DNA from: Martinezella lusitana
Lineage (GTDB): Bacteria > Pseudomonadota > Alphaproteobacteria > Rhizobiales > Rhizobiaceae
Assembly (NCBI RefSeq): GCF_016901135.1
Contig: NZ_JAFEVL010000010.1
Coordinates: forward strand, 186,001 to 250,000
Reading direction: 5' to 3'
Length of the DNA stretch: 64,000 bases
Every line of letters starts with the position of its first letter. The stretch's first letter is position 1. The notes below the pieces were generated by a model. It saw nothing but the letters and a program-made list of their open reading frames with translations. It made no database searches and had not been told where the DNA came from. Shown in pieces: positions 37,127 through 44,564 of the stretch. Position numbers and translations under genes: made by a program.

Positions 37127-37147
37127 GGCTCGCAACGGCGGAGTAAT

Positions 37148-37672
37148 CTAGGATACCGCCGCATCGGCGGTGAGGGACTGAGCTGTCTTAGGCTCAGGAC
37201 GCACCAGCAAATAGAATGCGAAGACGTGGGTGATCATCAGCAAGGGCACATAGATGATCGGGATTGCGTATGTTGCGCCCAATTCGCCCGCCCGCGCCGG
37301 AAGACCGACCTGGATCGCCTGATAGTAGTCGAGGATGAGGTCGGTTATTCCCACGAGATTGAAGGCAACGACGAACAGCCAGAAGACGGAACGTATCCTG
37401 ATCGTGATGAGCGCCAGCATGGCGAGCAGCCCGGTCGCGAAATCGCCATAGGCAGCGAAGCTGGCGAAGCTAGCGGGCAGGTTGGGGCTGACGACGCCCG
37501 GGAGAATGAAGACGAGCCCAAAGAAGCGGAAGCTGTGCAGGGTGGCGATGGCGCGGTGCGTCTTGACCCTGTCCATCGATTTGAGCCAGGGCAGAATGTA
37601 GGCGCCGAAGCAGAGCAGCCACGCGACATAGCCGAGGACAAGATGGGTTTGGAAGAGCAGTTCTATCGACAT
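37148..37672 (-). CDS. Hypothetical inner-membrane protein (174 aa)
   Basis: Four to five hydrophobic helices: LVLGYVAWLLCFGAYILPWL, FRFFGLVFILPGVV, GDFATGLLAMLALITI, VFWLFVVAFNLVGITDLIL, and IPIIYVPLLMITHVFAFYLL. I do not recognise a named family. AGGAG stands eight bases before the ATG at 37672. It is divergent from the LysR gene at 37750 (77 bp), which may regulate it. Confidence 0.8.
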   Translation of the reverse strand: MSIELLFQTHLVLGYVAWLLCFGAYILPWLKSMDRVKTHRAIATLHSFRFFGLVFILPGVVSPNLPASFASFAAYGDFATGLLAMLALITIRIRSVFWLFVVAFNLVGITDLILDYYQAIQVGLPARAGELGATYAIPIIYVPLLMITHVFAFYLLVRPEPKTAQSLTADAAVS

Positions 37673-37749
37673 CGGCGGGACTCCTGTTTGCAAGTCCAGA
37701 TGTACAACCGCTTCCCGTGACGGACTATTCGCGATAATCTTGTCGAGCT

Positions 37750-38670
37750 ATGAAGCGGAACTTCACAATCAGACAAGGTGCGCTAGATGGCGTGGAGGCG
37801 TTCCTGAGCGTCGCTCAGCACCGCAGCTTTCGCAAAGCGGCCGCGGAGCTCGGGGTGACACCATCGGCGATCAGCCAAGCGGTACGCACCCTTGAGGCGC
37901 GCGTCGGCGCAGCACTTTTCATTCGCACGACGCGCAGTGTCGGCCTGAGCGAAGCCGGCGAACGATTTCACGCGCGCGCAAAGCCCGCTTTCGAGGAGCT
38001 TGTCGCCGCAAGCGAGGTCGCGCGTGACCTTGGGCAGCGGCCTGCCGGACTGCTGCGTCTCACAGTGCCGCCGTCGGTAGTGCCGATCCTGCTGGAACCG
38101 CTGATCGCATCCTTCTGCCAAGCCTATCCCGACATCGAGGTGGAGATCGTCGCAAGCGCGGATTTGGTCGATATCGCTGCCGGAGGATTTGACGCCGGCA
38201 TCCGGCTCGGCCAGTTCATCGAGGCCGATATGATCGCGGTGCGTTTGACGCCGTCGCTGCCGCTGGCTGTGGTCGGCAGCCCCGACTATCTGCGCAAGCG
38301 ACAGCGGCCGGAACTCATCGACGATCTCAGCCGGCATGCCTGCCTGCGCATGCGCCGCTCGAACGGGTCGATCGCGCCATGGTCCTTTGTCGATGGCAAC
38401 GAGGAAGTCGAGGTCGTCGTTTCAGGGCCTTTTATCGCCAACGACATTCCCACAATGCTCGGGGCGGCCGTCGAGGGATTGGGCCTGGCGCAAGTGCCCG
38501 AGCCGATCACTGCCGACGCGGTGAAAGCGGGCAAACTCGTGCGCGTGCTGGAGCCGTTTGCGCCCATGGCGCCGGGTGTGTTTCTTTACTATCCCGGATA
38601 CCGGCAAATGATGCCGAAGCTGCGCGCCTTTATCGATCACGTGAAGAGCCGCCTCGGACACCGCCAATAA
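37750..38670 (+). CDS. LysR-family transcriptional regulator (306 aa)
   Basis: wHTH at about residues 7-65 (GVEAFLSVAQHRSFRKAAAE, PSAISQAVRTLEARVG) and a LysR effector domain. FIRTTRSVGLSEAGERF and the C-terminal FLYYPGYRQMMPKLRAFIDH place it in the same subgroup as the regulator at 6871. It is divergent from the membrane protein gene at 37148, its likely target. Confidence 0.93.
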   Translation: MKRNFTIRQGALDGVEAFLSVAQHRSFRKAAAELGVTPSAISQAVRTLEARVGAALFIRTTRSVGLSEAGERFHARAKPAFEELVAASEVARDLGQRPAGLLRLTVPPSVVPILLEPLIASFCQAYPDIEVEIVASADLVDIAAGGFDAGIRLGQFIEADMIAVRLTPSLPLAVVGSPDYLRKRQRPELIDDLSRHACLRMRRSNGSIAPWSFVDGNEEVEVVVSGPFIANDIPTMLGAAVEGLGLAQVPEPITADAVKAGKLVRVLEPFAPMAPGVFLYYPGYRQMMPKLRAFIDHVKSRLGHRQ

Positions 38671-39016
38671 GGTCCAAATTCATGATGATGATGGACGCGC
38701 TCGCGGTGTGAAAATGCGCTGATCTGGGGCCGCGCTGACTCCAATAGATGGAGACCGCTCCGGCACGTAGATCACGATGGGAAACCGATCGACAGCTACC
38801 GCGGAGGCAACATCGTCTATCGCAGGCCGTTGTATCCTCTTTTTGCTCAGCAGTACTTCCCCTCATTCCCACTCGATTATTTGGATGTGCTAACGCTTTG
38901 TTATTACCGTGCTTTGGAACTAATGACGTGCGAGATCGTTCATCTATAACTTTGATACGACGCTGATGTCGTGCCCGGCCGGCTGGGTAAGCGGCGCTCT
39001 TGAGGAATAGCTCATC
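38671..39016. other. 346 bp without a convincing gene; possible gene remnant and att-like site
   Basis: One plus-strand frame is open from 38692 to the stop at 38947-38949 (85 codons). It has no usable start codon and reads protein-like in the middle (HVDHDGKPIDSYRGGN, VYRRPLYPLFAQQYF), so it may be the tail of a decayed gene. The guaA-like 3' end at 38863-38878 lies inside this frame. A+T content rises from 38860 to 38970. I see no promoter or RNA gene. Confidence 0.35.
38863..38878 (-). other. guaA 3'-end copy, att-like site A
   Basis: On the minus strand this reads ATC GAG TGG GAA TGA (Ile-Glu-Trp-Glu-stop), the same last codons as the real guaA (44549-44563). ATTCCCACTCGATT (38865-38878) is identical to site B at 39557-39570. 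It fits the outer end of an island inserted at the guaA 3' end. Confidence 0.55.
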
Positions 39017-39457
39017 ATGAAGATTTCGTCCGGATTTCGTTCAGTCGCGGTTGCCGCCATCGCCGCCGCCGGAATTAGCTTTGCCAGCGTCGCGCATGCC
39101 GACAGCGGTACCATTCGTTTCGCCGTCTACAAGGCGGCCTTTTTCGTCGGTGGTTCCGGAGGCGAGGGCACGTTGACCTTCCATGGTCGCCGATATCCCG
39201 TCTCGATCGGCGGTATCTCGGGCGGCCTCGCCTTCGGGGCCTCCAAGACCTATTTCCAAGGTACCGTTACCCATATTCGCCGCGCCCAGGATGTGTCGGG
39301 GATCTATGGTGCAGCAGGCGGCGGCGGCGCAGTCGGCAAAGGGGCCCAGATGATCGTCATGACCAATGACAAGGGCGCCCAACTCGAACTCACAGGCAAG
39401 CAGGTTGGCCTGCAGGTCAATGCCGATATCAGCGGTCTGAGCATCACGGTGAAGTAA
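39017..39457 (+). CDS. Exported Gly-rich hypothetical protein (146 aa)
   Basis: Sec signal peptide at residues 1-28 (MKISSGFRSVAVAAIAAAG, cleavage after AHA). The mature part is a compact glycine-rich beta protein with GTIRFAVYKAAFFVGGSGGE, LTFHGRRYPVSIGGISGG and GIYGAAGGGGAVGKGAQ. Similar short exported proteins are widespread in Rhizobiales, without known function. GAGGAATAGCTCATC lies before the start. It is the only gene between att-like sites A and B. Confidence 0.75.
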   Translation: MKISSGFRSVAVAAIAAAGISFASVAHADSGTIRFAVYKAAFFVGGSGGEGTLTFHGRRYPVSIGGISGGLAFGASKTYFQGTVTHIRRAQDVSGIYGAAGGGGAVGKGAQMIVMTNDKGAQLELTGKQVGLQVNADISGLSITVK

Positions 39458-39554
39458 GGGCGCCACACCGGTCGTCATTCCTTGGATAAGCCCGATCTGC
39501 TAAATTTAGCGATCGGGCACTTCCGGGAAAGCGATCTAGGGAGTGCCTTTACCT

Positions 39555-39570
39555 CTATTCCCACTCGATT
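39555..39570 (-). other. guaA 3'-end copy, att-like site B
   Basis: On the minus strand ATC GAG TGG GAA TAG again encodes Ile-Glu-Trp-Glu-stop. It shares 14 identical bases with site A and 11 (TCCCACTCGAT) with the end of the intact guaA. Together with 44549 it delimits a 5 kb segment containing the LysR/SDR/F420-type genes. Confidence 0.6.
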
Positions 39571-39636
39571 GTTCTGATTGATCATTCGGCTTCCGACTGG
39601 CCGAAACGCCAGGCGTCGCCGGCGACCTGCCGGGCG

Positions 39637-40533
39637 TCAGTCGCGCGATATGGACAGCCCCGCGAGAAGCGGAGCGTACGCGGCGAGCCTGCGGGATACG
39701 AACTCCGTGAAGAGCCGCACGCGCTTCGTCTTGCGTGTCTCCCCCTGTGTGAGAAGCCAGAGCGTTCCGTACATGTGCAGATCGGTGCCCGGCACCCTCA
39801 CCAGTAGGGGGTCGGCATCTCCGACGAAGCACGGCAGTGTCGTGATCCCGAGCCCTTGCCGTACAGCAACGATCTGCGCCTCGCCGTCCGTGGTCCTGAA
39901 TGGAACCCCCGTGGTGCGAACCTCACCCTCGCTGGCCCAATCCGGAATTCCATGAACGCTTATGACGATCCACCGGATGGGATCAGGCGCGCCCGCACGC
40001 CATGCGGCCAGTCGATCGCGAGACATGTAGACGCCGCCGAACAGCTCCGGTCCCTTAAGGCCGTGAAGATTGAGCGGCAGGGTTTTGCGGTCGTAGACGA
40101 CGCGGATCGCCACGTCGGCCTCTCGGTTGGTCAGATTTGCCAGCTCGCCGGACGACAAGATTTCCATCTCGATCTCCGGATGCAGACGCGCGAAATCGGC
40201 GAAGTCCGGCATGAGCAGGTGTGTCGCCAGCGTCGGAGCCAACGTCACCCGCAGAAGCCCGCGCACGCTCTGGTCGCGACCGAAGACGCGCATCTCCAGC
40301 TGGTGCGACGACGCTTCCATCTGGTTCGCGAGCTCGAGGACCTCCTCGCCCGCAGCCGTCAGGCGGTAGCCCGAAGGCAGTTTTTCGAACATCTGCGCCC
40401 CGAGGCGTTCCTCGAGCTGTGCAACGCGTCGCAGCACGGTTGAATGATTCACCCTGAGGTGCGCGGCGGCAGCCCGCACCGAACCTCCGCGCGCCACGGC
40501 AAGAAAGTAGCGAACGTCATCCCAGTCGATCAT
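39637..40533 (-). CDS. LysR-family transcriptional regulator (298 aa)
   Basis: N-terminal wHTH (VRYFLAVARGGSVRAAAAHL, NHSTVLRRVAQLEERLG) and effector domain from about residue 88 (LLRVTLAPTLATHLLMPDFA). MIDWDDVRYFLAVARGGS is the common beginning of this subgroup, so the Met at 40533 is the start. It is divergent from the SDR pair at 40833-42371, which it probably controls, and lies just inside att-like site B. Confidence 0.93.
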   Translation of the reverse strand: MIDWDDVRYFLAVARGGSVRAAAAHLRVNHSTVLRRVAQLEERLGAQMFEKLPSGYRLTAAGEEVLELANQMEASSHQLEMRVFGRDQSVRGLLRVTLAPTLATHLLMPDFADFARLHPEIEMEILSSGELANLTNREADVAIRVVYDRKTLPLNLHGLKGPELFGGVYMSRDRLAAWRAGAPDPIRWIVISVHGIPDWASEGEVRTTGVPFRTTDGEAQIVAVRQGLGITTLPCFVGDADPLLVRVPGTDLHMYGTLWLLTQGETRKTKRVRLFTEFVSRRLAAYAPLLAGLSISRD

Positions 40534-40555
40534 GGTGCAATTCCGCACCGTGCGG
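40533..40555. promoter_or_regulatory. Operator candidate at the LysR start
   Basis: CCGCAC-C-GTGCGG (40543-40555) is a perfect 6 bp palindrome. It overlaps a second inverted pair, GGTGC-N6-GCACC (40534-40549). It abuts the lysR start codon, as autoregulatory LysR sites do. Confidence 0.4.
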
Positions 40556-40784
40556 TGCGCCTTCCAAAGCCCGTGTCCAACACATCGAGCAGTATATCTA
40601 ATGTGGGTGGCGCGGGGTGGTTATCATAGCCCATACCGACAAGCACGGCCCAATTCCGAACGGCGGAACCTTATCGTCTCGCCTGGCGTTGTAGCCCTAC
40701 TGGATCGATTTCGCACCACCGATGTGCGCGCCTCCTCACTCAACGCCTGACCTCGGCGGACCCATGTTAGGGTCTCGGGGGCGT

Positions 40785-40800
40785 CCCCCCCCCAAAAAAA
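40785..40800 (+). repeat. C9A7 homopolymer tract upstream of SDR gene
   Basis: Nine C (40785-40793) are followed directly by seven A (40794-40800), ending 32 bp before the SDR start codon; GGGGG stands four bases before the C run and could fold back on it. Such tracts change length by slippage. The position between promoter and start makes transcriptional or leader phase variation conceivable. It is unusual in this otherwise mixed sequence. Confidence 0.6.
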
Positions 40801-40832
40801 TACCAAGGCGAAAGCCTGGAAGGATCCATGAC

Positions 40833-41567
40833 ATGACCAGATTGAATGGAAAGACCGCCGTCATCACGGGCGGCGCTACGGGCATCGGCCGCGCCGCAGC
40901 AAAGCGCTTCATCGAGGAGGGCGCCTTCGTCTTCATCTTTGGCCGCCGGCAGGAAGTGCTTGACGCCGCCGTGGCCGAGCTCGGGCCTAATGCCCGCGCG
41001 GTGAAGGGCTCGGTCTCGGATGAGGCCGACCTCGACCGACTCTATGCGGCGGTGAAGGCCGAGCGCGGAACCCTCGACATCGTCTTCGCCAATGCCGGGG
41101 TGGGAAGCCAGCTTAAGCTCGGCCAGATCACCGCCGAGCACATTGACGAAACCTTCGATGTCAATGTGAAGGGTACGATCTTCACGGTCCAGAAGGCGCT
41201 GCCACTAATGGGCAAGGGCGGTTCGATTATCCTGACCGGATCGAGCGCCGGCACCACGGGCGCCCCGGCGTTCACCGCCTACAGCGCAAGCAAGGCGGCC
41301 GTGCGCAACCTTGCACGGACGTGGGCGGAGGACCTGAAGGGCACCGGCATCCGGGTAAACGTGCTGACGCCCGGGGCGGTGGCGACCGAACTCGCGGCGA
41401 CAGCGCTGGGCGAGGAAGGCCTGAAGGCCTACGGCTCGATGACTGCGCTCCAGCGCATGGGTAATCCGGCGGAGCTCGGGGCTGCTGCTGCCTTCCTCGC
41501 GTCGGACGACAGCAGCTTCATGACCGCCAGCGAAGTCGCCGTCGACGGCGGCCTGGCGCAACTCTGA
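40833..41567 (+). CDS. Short-chain dehydrogenase/reductase (244 aa)
   Basis: Classical SDR: GGATGIGRAAAKRF, FANAGVG, the Ser of TGSSAGTTG, and YSASKAAVRNLARTW for Tyr/Lys; it ends in the usual ASEVAVDGGLAQL. GGAAGGA lies eight bases upstream of the ATG at 40833. It is similar along its length to the next SDR (shared FDVNVKG, FTVQKALPL, ASKAAVR), suggesting tandem duplication. First gene of a probable operon running to 44217, divergent from LysR. Confidence 0.94.
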   Translation: MTRLNGKTAVITGGATGIGRAAAKRFIEEGAFVFIFGRRQEVLDAAVAELGPNARAVKGSVSDEADLDRLYAAVKAERGTLDIVFANAGVGSQLKLGQITAEHIDETFDVNVKGTIFTVQKALPLMGKGGSIILTGSSAGTTGAPAFTAYSASKAAVRNLARTWAEDLKGTGIRVNVLTPGAVATELAATALGEEGLKAYGSMTALQRMGNPAELGAAAAFLASDDSSFMTASEVAVDGGLAQL

Positions 41568-41618
41568 CCCCCGGCGCGGTTCTGCGCCTAGCTTACACGC
41601 AGCAAAGGAAAAAAGATT

Positions 41619-42371
41619 ATGAAAGCACTCGACGGTAAAATCGCAGTCATCACGGGCGGAAGCAGCGGGATCGGGTTAGCCACCGCCAAGCGCTTCGTGG
41701 AAGAAGGTGCGCAGGTCGTGATCATCGGGCGACGCGAGAAAGTCTTACAAGAGGCCGCGGCCCTTATCGGGAAAAACGTGACAACAGTCGTGGGCGACGT
41801 CTCGCGCTTGGAAGATCTGGACCGCCTCTACACCACCGTGAAGGAGAAACATGGTCACATCGACATTCTCTTCGCAAACGCGGGCGCAGGTACGGTCGCG
41901 CCGCTCGCGGCAGCGACTGAGGCCCATTTTGACCAGACCTTCGATGTAAATGTGAAGGGTCTGTTCTTTACGGTGCAGAAGGCCCTTCCTCTCTTCAAGG
42001 ACGGCGGATCGATTATCCTGAACTCTTCGGTCTCGAACGTGATGGGGCTGCCAGCGTTCAGCGCCTACGCAGCAAGCAAGGCGGCTGTTCGCAGCTTCTC
42101 GCGGTCTTGGACCCAGGAGCTGAAGGGCCGCAATATCCGCGTGAATACGATGAGCCCCGGCGCGATCGAGACCCCCGCCTTGGCGACAACGACCGGCCTC
42201 ACCGCTGAGCAAGCCGAGGAGGCGGTCGCCCAGTTTGCGTCACAGATCCCGATGGGTCGCAGGGGCAGGCCAGCGGAAATCGCGTCTGCCCTCACCTTCC
42301 TCGCTTCCGATGAAAGTTCCTACATCACCGGCATAGATCTCGCCGTCGATGGTGGTTGGGCGCAGGTCTGA
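41619..42371 (+). CDS. Short-chain dehydrogenase/reductase (250 aa)
   Basis: Second SDR of the island: GGSSGIGLATAKRF nucleotide loop, FANAGAG, NSSVSNVMG and YAASKAAVRSFSRSW catalytic segment, and the glucose-dehydrogenase-type end ITGIDLAVDGGWAQV. It follows the first SDR by 51 bp. Substrate unknown. Confidence 0.94.
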   Translation: MKALDGKIAVITGGSSGIGLATAKRFVEEGAQVVIIGRREKVLQEAAALIGKNVTTVVGDVSRLEDLDRLYTTVKEKHGHIDILFANAGAGTVAPLAAATEAHFDQTFDVNVKGLFFTVQKALPLFKDGGSIILNSSVSNVMGLPAFSAYAASKAAVRSFSRSWTQELKGRNIRVNTMSPGAIETPALATTTGLTAEQAEEAVAQFASQIPMGRRGRPAEIASALTFLASDESSYITGIDLAVDGGWAQV

Positions 42372-42402
42372 CCCGGCATTCACACAGGATTGGAGAAGCA
42401 TT

Positions 42403-43002
42403 ATGAGCTATGCAATTATCGGCTTCGGCAACATCGGTCACGCTCTGGCCAAAGCCTTCGCCCGCAACGGCATCGAAGTGACCGTTGCAACCACGCGCGA
42501 CCCGGAAAGCTTTGCTGCTGATGCGGCCGCGATCGGGGCCAAGGTCACTGCCAAAACACTAGCGGAAGCCGTCAAGGCGGACATCATCTTCCTGGCTGTC
42601 CGTTTCGAGGCACACGCCGATGTCGCAGAGGCGCTGCCCACCTGGCAAGGGAAAACCATCATCGATGTGACCAATGCCTACGGCGTGCCCCCCGAGGACC
42701 TGGGAGGACAGCCGTCTTCCAAATTCGTCGCGCAAACCTTCCGTGGTGCAAGGCTGGTCAAGGGTTTCAACCACTTAGGCGCTGCCGTTCTTGCCCAAGA
42801 TCCGGCCGTGCATGGTGGCAGGAGAGCCGTGTTCCTAGCGAGCGACGATGATAACGCAGCAGCGGAGATTGCTGCACTTGCGGAAAATCTCGGTTTCGCA
42901 CCAATCAAACTAGGCGGGCTGTCGGAAGGCGGGCTGCTGGTCCAGGCGCGTGGAAATAGCTGGGGTCGGCTGATCTTTAAGGACCTGGTCAAGTTCGACT
43001 GA
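42403..43002 (+). CDS. NADP-binding F420-type oxidoreductase domain protein (199 aa)
   Basis: Single Rossmann-domain protein of the NADP/F420-reductase-like family (NpdG-like). It begins MSYAIIGFGNIGHALAKAF, with GxGxxG at residues 7-12, then VTVATTRDPESFAADAAAIG. The C-terminus SEGGLLVQARGNSWGRLIFK recurs, broken, at 44267-44454. F420 itself is not expected in rhizobia, and these homologues use NADPH in unknown reactions. Third gene of the island operon. Confidence 0.9.
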   Translation: MSYAIIGFGNIGHALAKAFARNGIEVTVATTRDPESFAADAAAIGAKVTAKTLAEAVKADIIFLAVRFEAHADVAEALPTWQGKTIIDVTNAYGVPPEDLGGQPSSKFVAQTFRGARLVKGFNHLGAAVLAQDPAVHGGRRAVFLASDDDNAAAEIAALAENLGFAPIKLGGLSEGGLLVQARGNSWGRLIFKDLVKFD

Positions 43003-43046
43003 TCAACACGGCGGGACCACGATCCGCGCGAAATGGAGAAATTCCC

Positions 43047-43496
43047 ATGAGCATTGAGAAGAACATCCAGACCGTGAAGGACTTCTTCGCCGCGATCGGC
43101 CGCGGCGACAGGGAGGCTCTGCTGGCGCTGGTAGCCGAAGACATCGAGTGGATCATTCCGGGCGAGGACTGGCCGCTGGCCGGAACGCGCCACGGACACG
43201 CCGGGCTGGCGGATTTGCTTGAGACGGCATCCAAGTCGATAGAAACGTCCACGGAACCACGGGAGTTCGTAGCGCAAGGAGACCGGGTCCTCGTGCTCGG
43301 CTTCGCGAGGGGAAAGATCAAAGCTACGAACAAGACGTTCGAGGACGACTGGATCTTCGCCATCACGGTCCGGGAAGGCAGATTGACCAGCATCCGGGAG
43401 TACGTCGACACACAAGCACTGGCGCGGGCCTCCGAGACGGACACGAACCCGACGCCCTCGCTCATCGACACCGGAGCCGCGCAACGAGCCTCGTAA
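43047..43496 (+). CDS. SnoaL-like/nuclear transport factor 2 family protein (149 aa)
   Basis: NTF2-fold protein: KNIQTVKDFFAAIGRGDREA, LVAEDIEWIIPGEDWPLAGT with the conserved Trp, and the last strand EGRLTSIREYVDTQALARA. Proteins of this type act as isomerases, dehydratases or limonene-epoxide hydrolases. It sits between the F420-type reductase and the methyltransferase genes in the same direction. It begins with ATG at 43047 after GGAGAAATTCCC. Confidence 0.88.
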   Translation: MSIEKNIQTVKDFFAAIGRGDREALLALVAEDIEWIIPGEDWPLAGTRHGHAGLADLLETASKSIETSTEPREFVAQGDRVLVLGFARGKIKATNKTFEDDWIFAITVREGRLTSIREYVDTQALARASETDTNPTPSLIDTGAAQRAS

Positions 43497-43581
43497 GGCC
43501 TACGAATACGGTGAACGAGCCATCGATCGCCGCCTCGCACGCCGCGCGCGCGTCGAACGTCCAACCACAAAGGAAATCCCG

Positions 43582-44217
43582 ATGTACGACCAATCCAAGC
43601 AATCCGAGTTGATCCGGTTCGCACGCGTCGATGCGGGCTCCACCGTCATCGACGTTTACCCGGGCGACGGCGACTGGACCCGTCTCTTCTCCGACATCGT
43701 GGGACCCGAAGGGCGGGTCTTCAGCTTCGTGCCGGCCGAAGTCGCCGACTTCAAGAACGATCCGGTCGGCCGTATGCGGACGCTTGCGAAGGAGCCGGGC
43801 CGAGAGAACGTCGAGGCCGTCTCGGCGGACCTCGTGGCGATGCCGGAGGTCACGCAGCAGCCAGCGGATGTCCTGTGGCTGCATCTGTTCTACCACGATC
43901 TCCACACCGCGCTGATCCAGGCCAGGGGCGCGACGGCGGCCGACTTCAATCGGGCCGTCTACGATCGACTCAAGCCTGGTGGGTTCTACGTCATCGTCGA
44001 TCACGCCGCCACCGCCGGGGCAGGCACGGGCGATGCCCAGTCGCTGCATCGGATCGACCCTGCCTCCGTCCGCGAGGAGGTGGAGGCGGCCGGCTTCGTA
44101 CTGGACGCGGAAAGCACCATGCTCGCGAACAGGGACGATCCGCACTCGATCAAGGTGTTCGATCCCTCGATCAAGGGCGAGACCGATCGCTTCGCCTATC
44201 GGTTCAGGAAGCCCTGA
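43582..44217 (+). CDS. Class I SAM-dependent methyltransferase-like protein (211 aa)
   Basis: Rossmann-like methyltransferase: GSTVIDVYPGDGDWTRLFSD corresponds to motif I (here DVYPGDG), followed by VSADLVAMPEV (motif II region) and LKPGGFYVIVDHAA (motif III). The group is often annotated as predicted methyltransferase with an exported relative; this copy has no signal peptide. AAAGGAAATCCCG precedes the ATG. It closes the island operon; substrate unknown. Confidence 0.85.
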   Translation: MYDQSKQSELIRFARVDAGSTVIDVYPGDGDWTRLFSDIVGPEGRVFSFVPAEVADFKNDPVGRMRTLAKEPGRENVEAVSADLVAMPEVTQQPADVLWLHLFYHDLHTALIQARGATAADFNRAVYDRLKPGGFYVIVDHAATAGAGTGDAQSLHRIDPASVREEVEAAGFVLDAESTMLANRDDPHSIKVFDPSIKGETDRFAYRFRKP

Positions 44218-44266
44218 CAGTGATTCATCCGCGCTAAAATGAGATCAGCTCTCTCAAGCGTGGAAG

Positions 44267-44454
44267 CGTTGCCGCTTCGTCTTTCTGTCGAGCGACGACG
44301 AGGACGCGATCGCTCCCGTGGCGGATTTGGCCAAACAACTCGGGTTCGCACCCGTCAAGCTGGGAAAGCTCAGCGAGGGTGGCGCGCTGGTGCACGCACG
44401 CGCCGCACTTGGGGCCAGCTTACCTTCCAGGATTTGTTCAAGAAGGAACAGTAA
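44267..44454 (+). pseudogene. Broken 3' part of a second F420-type reductase gene
   Basis: The frame from 44267 reads FVFLSSDDEDAIAPVADLAK then LGFAPVKLGKLSEGGALVHA, parallel to residues of the intact gene at 42403 (VFLASDDDNAAAEIAALAEN, then LGFAPIKLGGLSEGGLLVQA). Near 44400 the match jumps one frame and continues TWGQLTFQDLFKKEQ to a stop at 44452. No start or N-terminal half is present. It is therefore a truncated and frameshifted paralogue, adjacent to the guaA end. Confidence 0.75.
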
Positions 44455-44548
44455 TCGATCTACGACCGTATGATCGACGCCGAGAACTGGTCGCGCGCTA
44501 ACTTCTTCGAACAGCGCGCGACCGAATATTTGAAGGCCGCGCTCCCCT

Positions 44549-44564
44549 TCACTCCCACTCGATC
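44549..44564 (-). other. 3' end of guaA, att-like site of the intact gene
   Basis: The last four codons and stop, ATC GAG TGG GAG TGA on the minus strand, share TCCCACTCGAT (plus strand, 44553-44563) with sites A and B. guaA 3' ends are a known integration hotspot for genomic islands. Confidence 0.6.

Noticed and set aside
44455..44548. Possible integrase or other gene remnant next to guaA
   Set aside because: A short frame reads MIDAENWSRANFFEQRATEY, but it is too short to assign and has no integrase residues.
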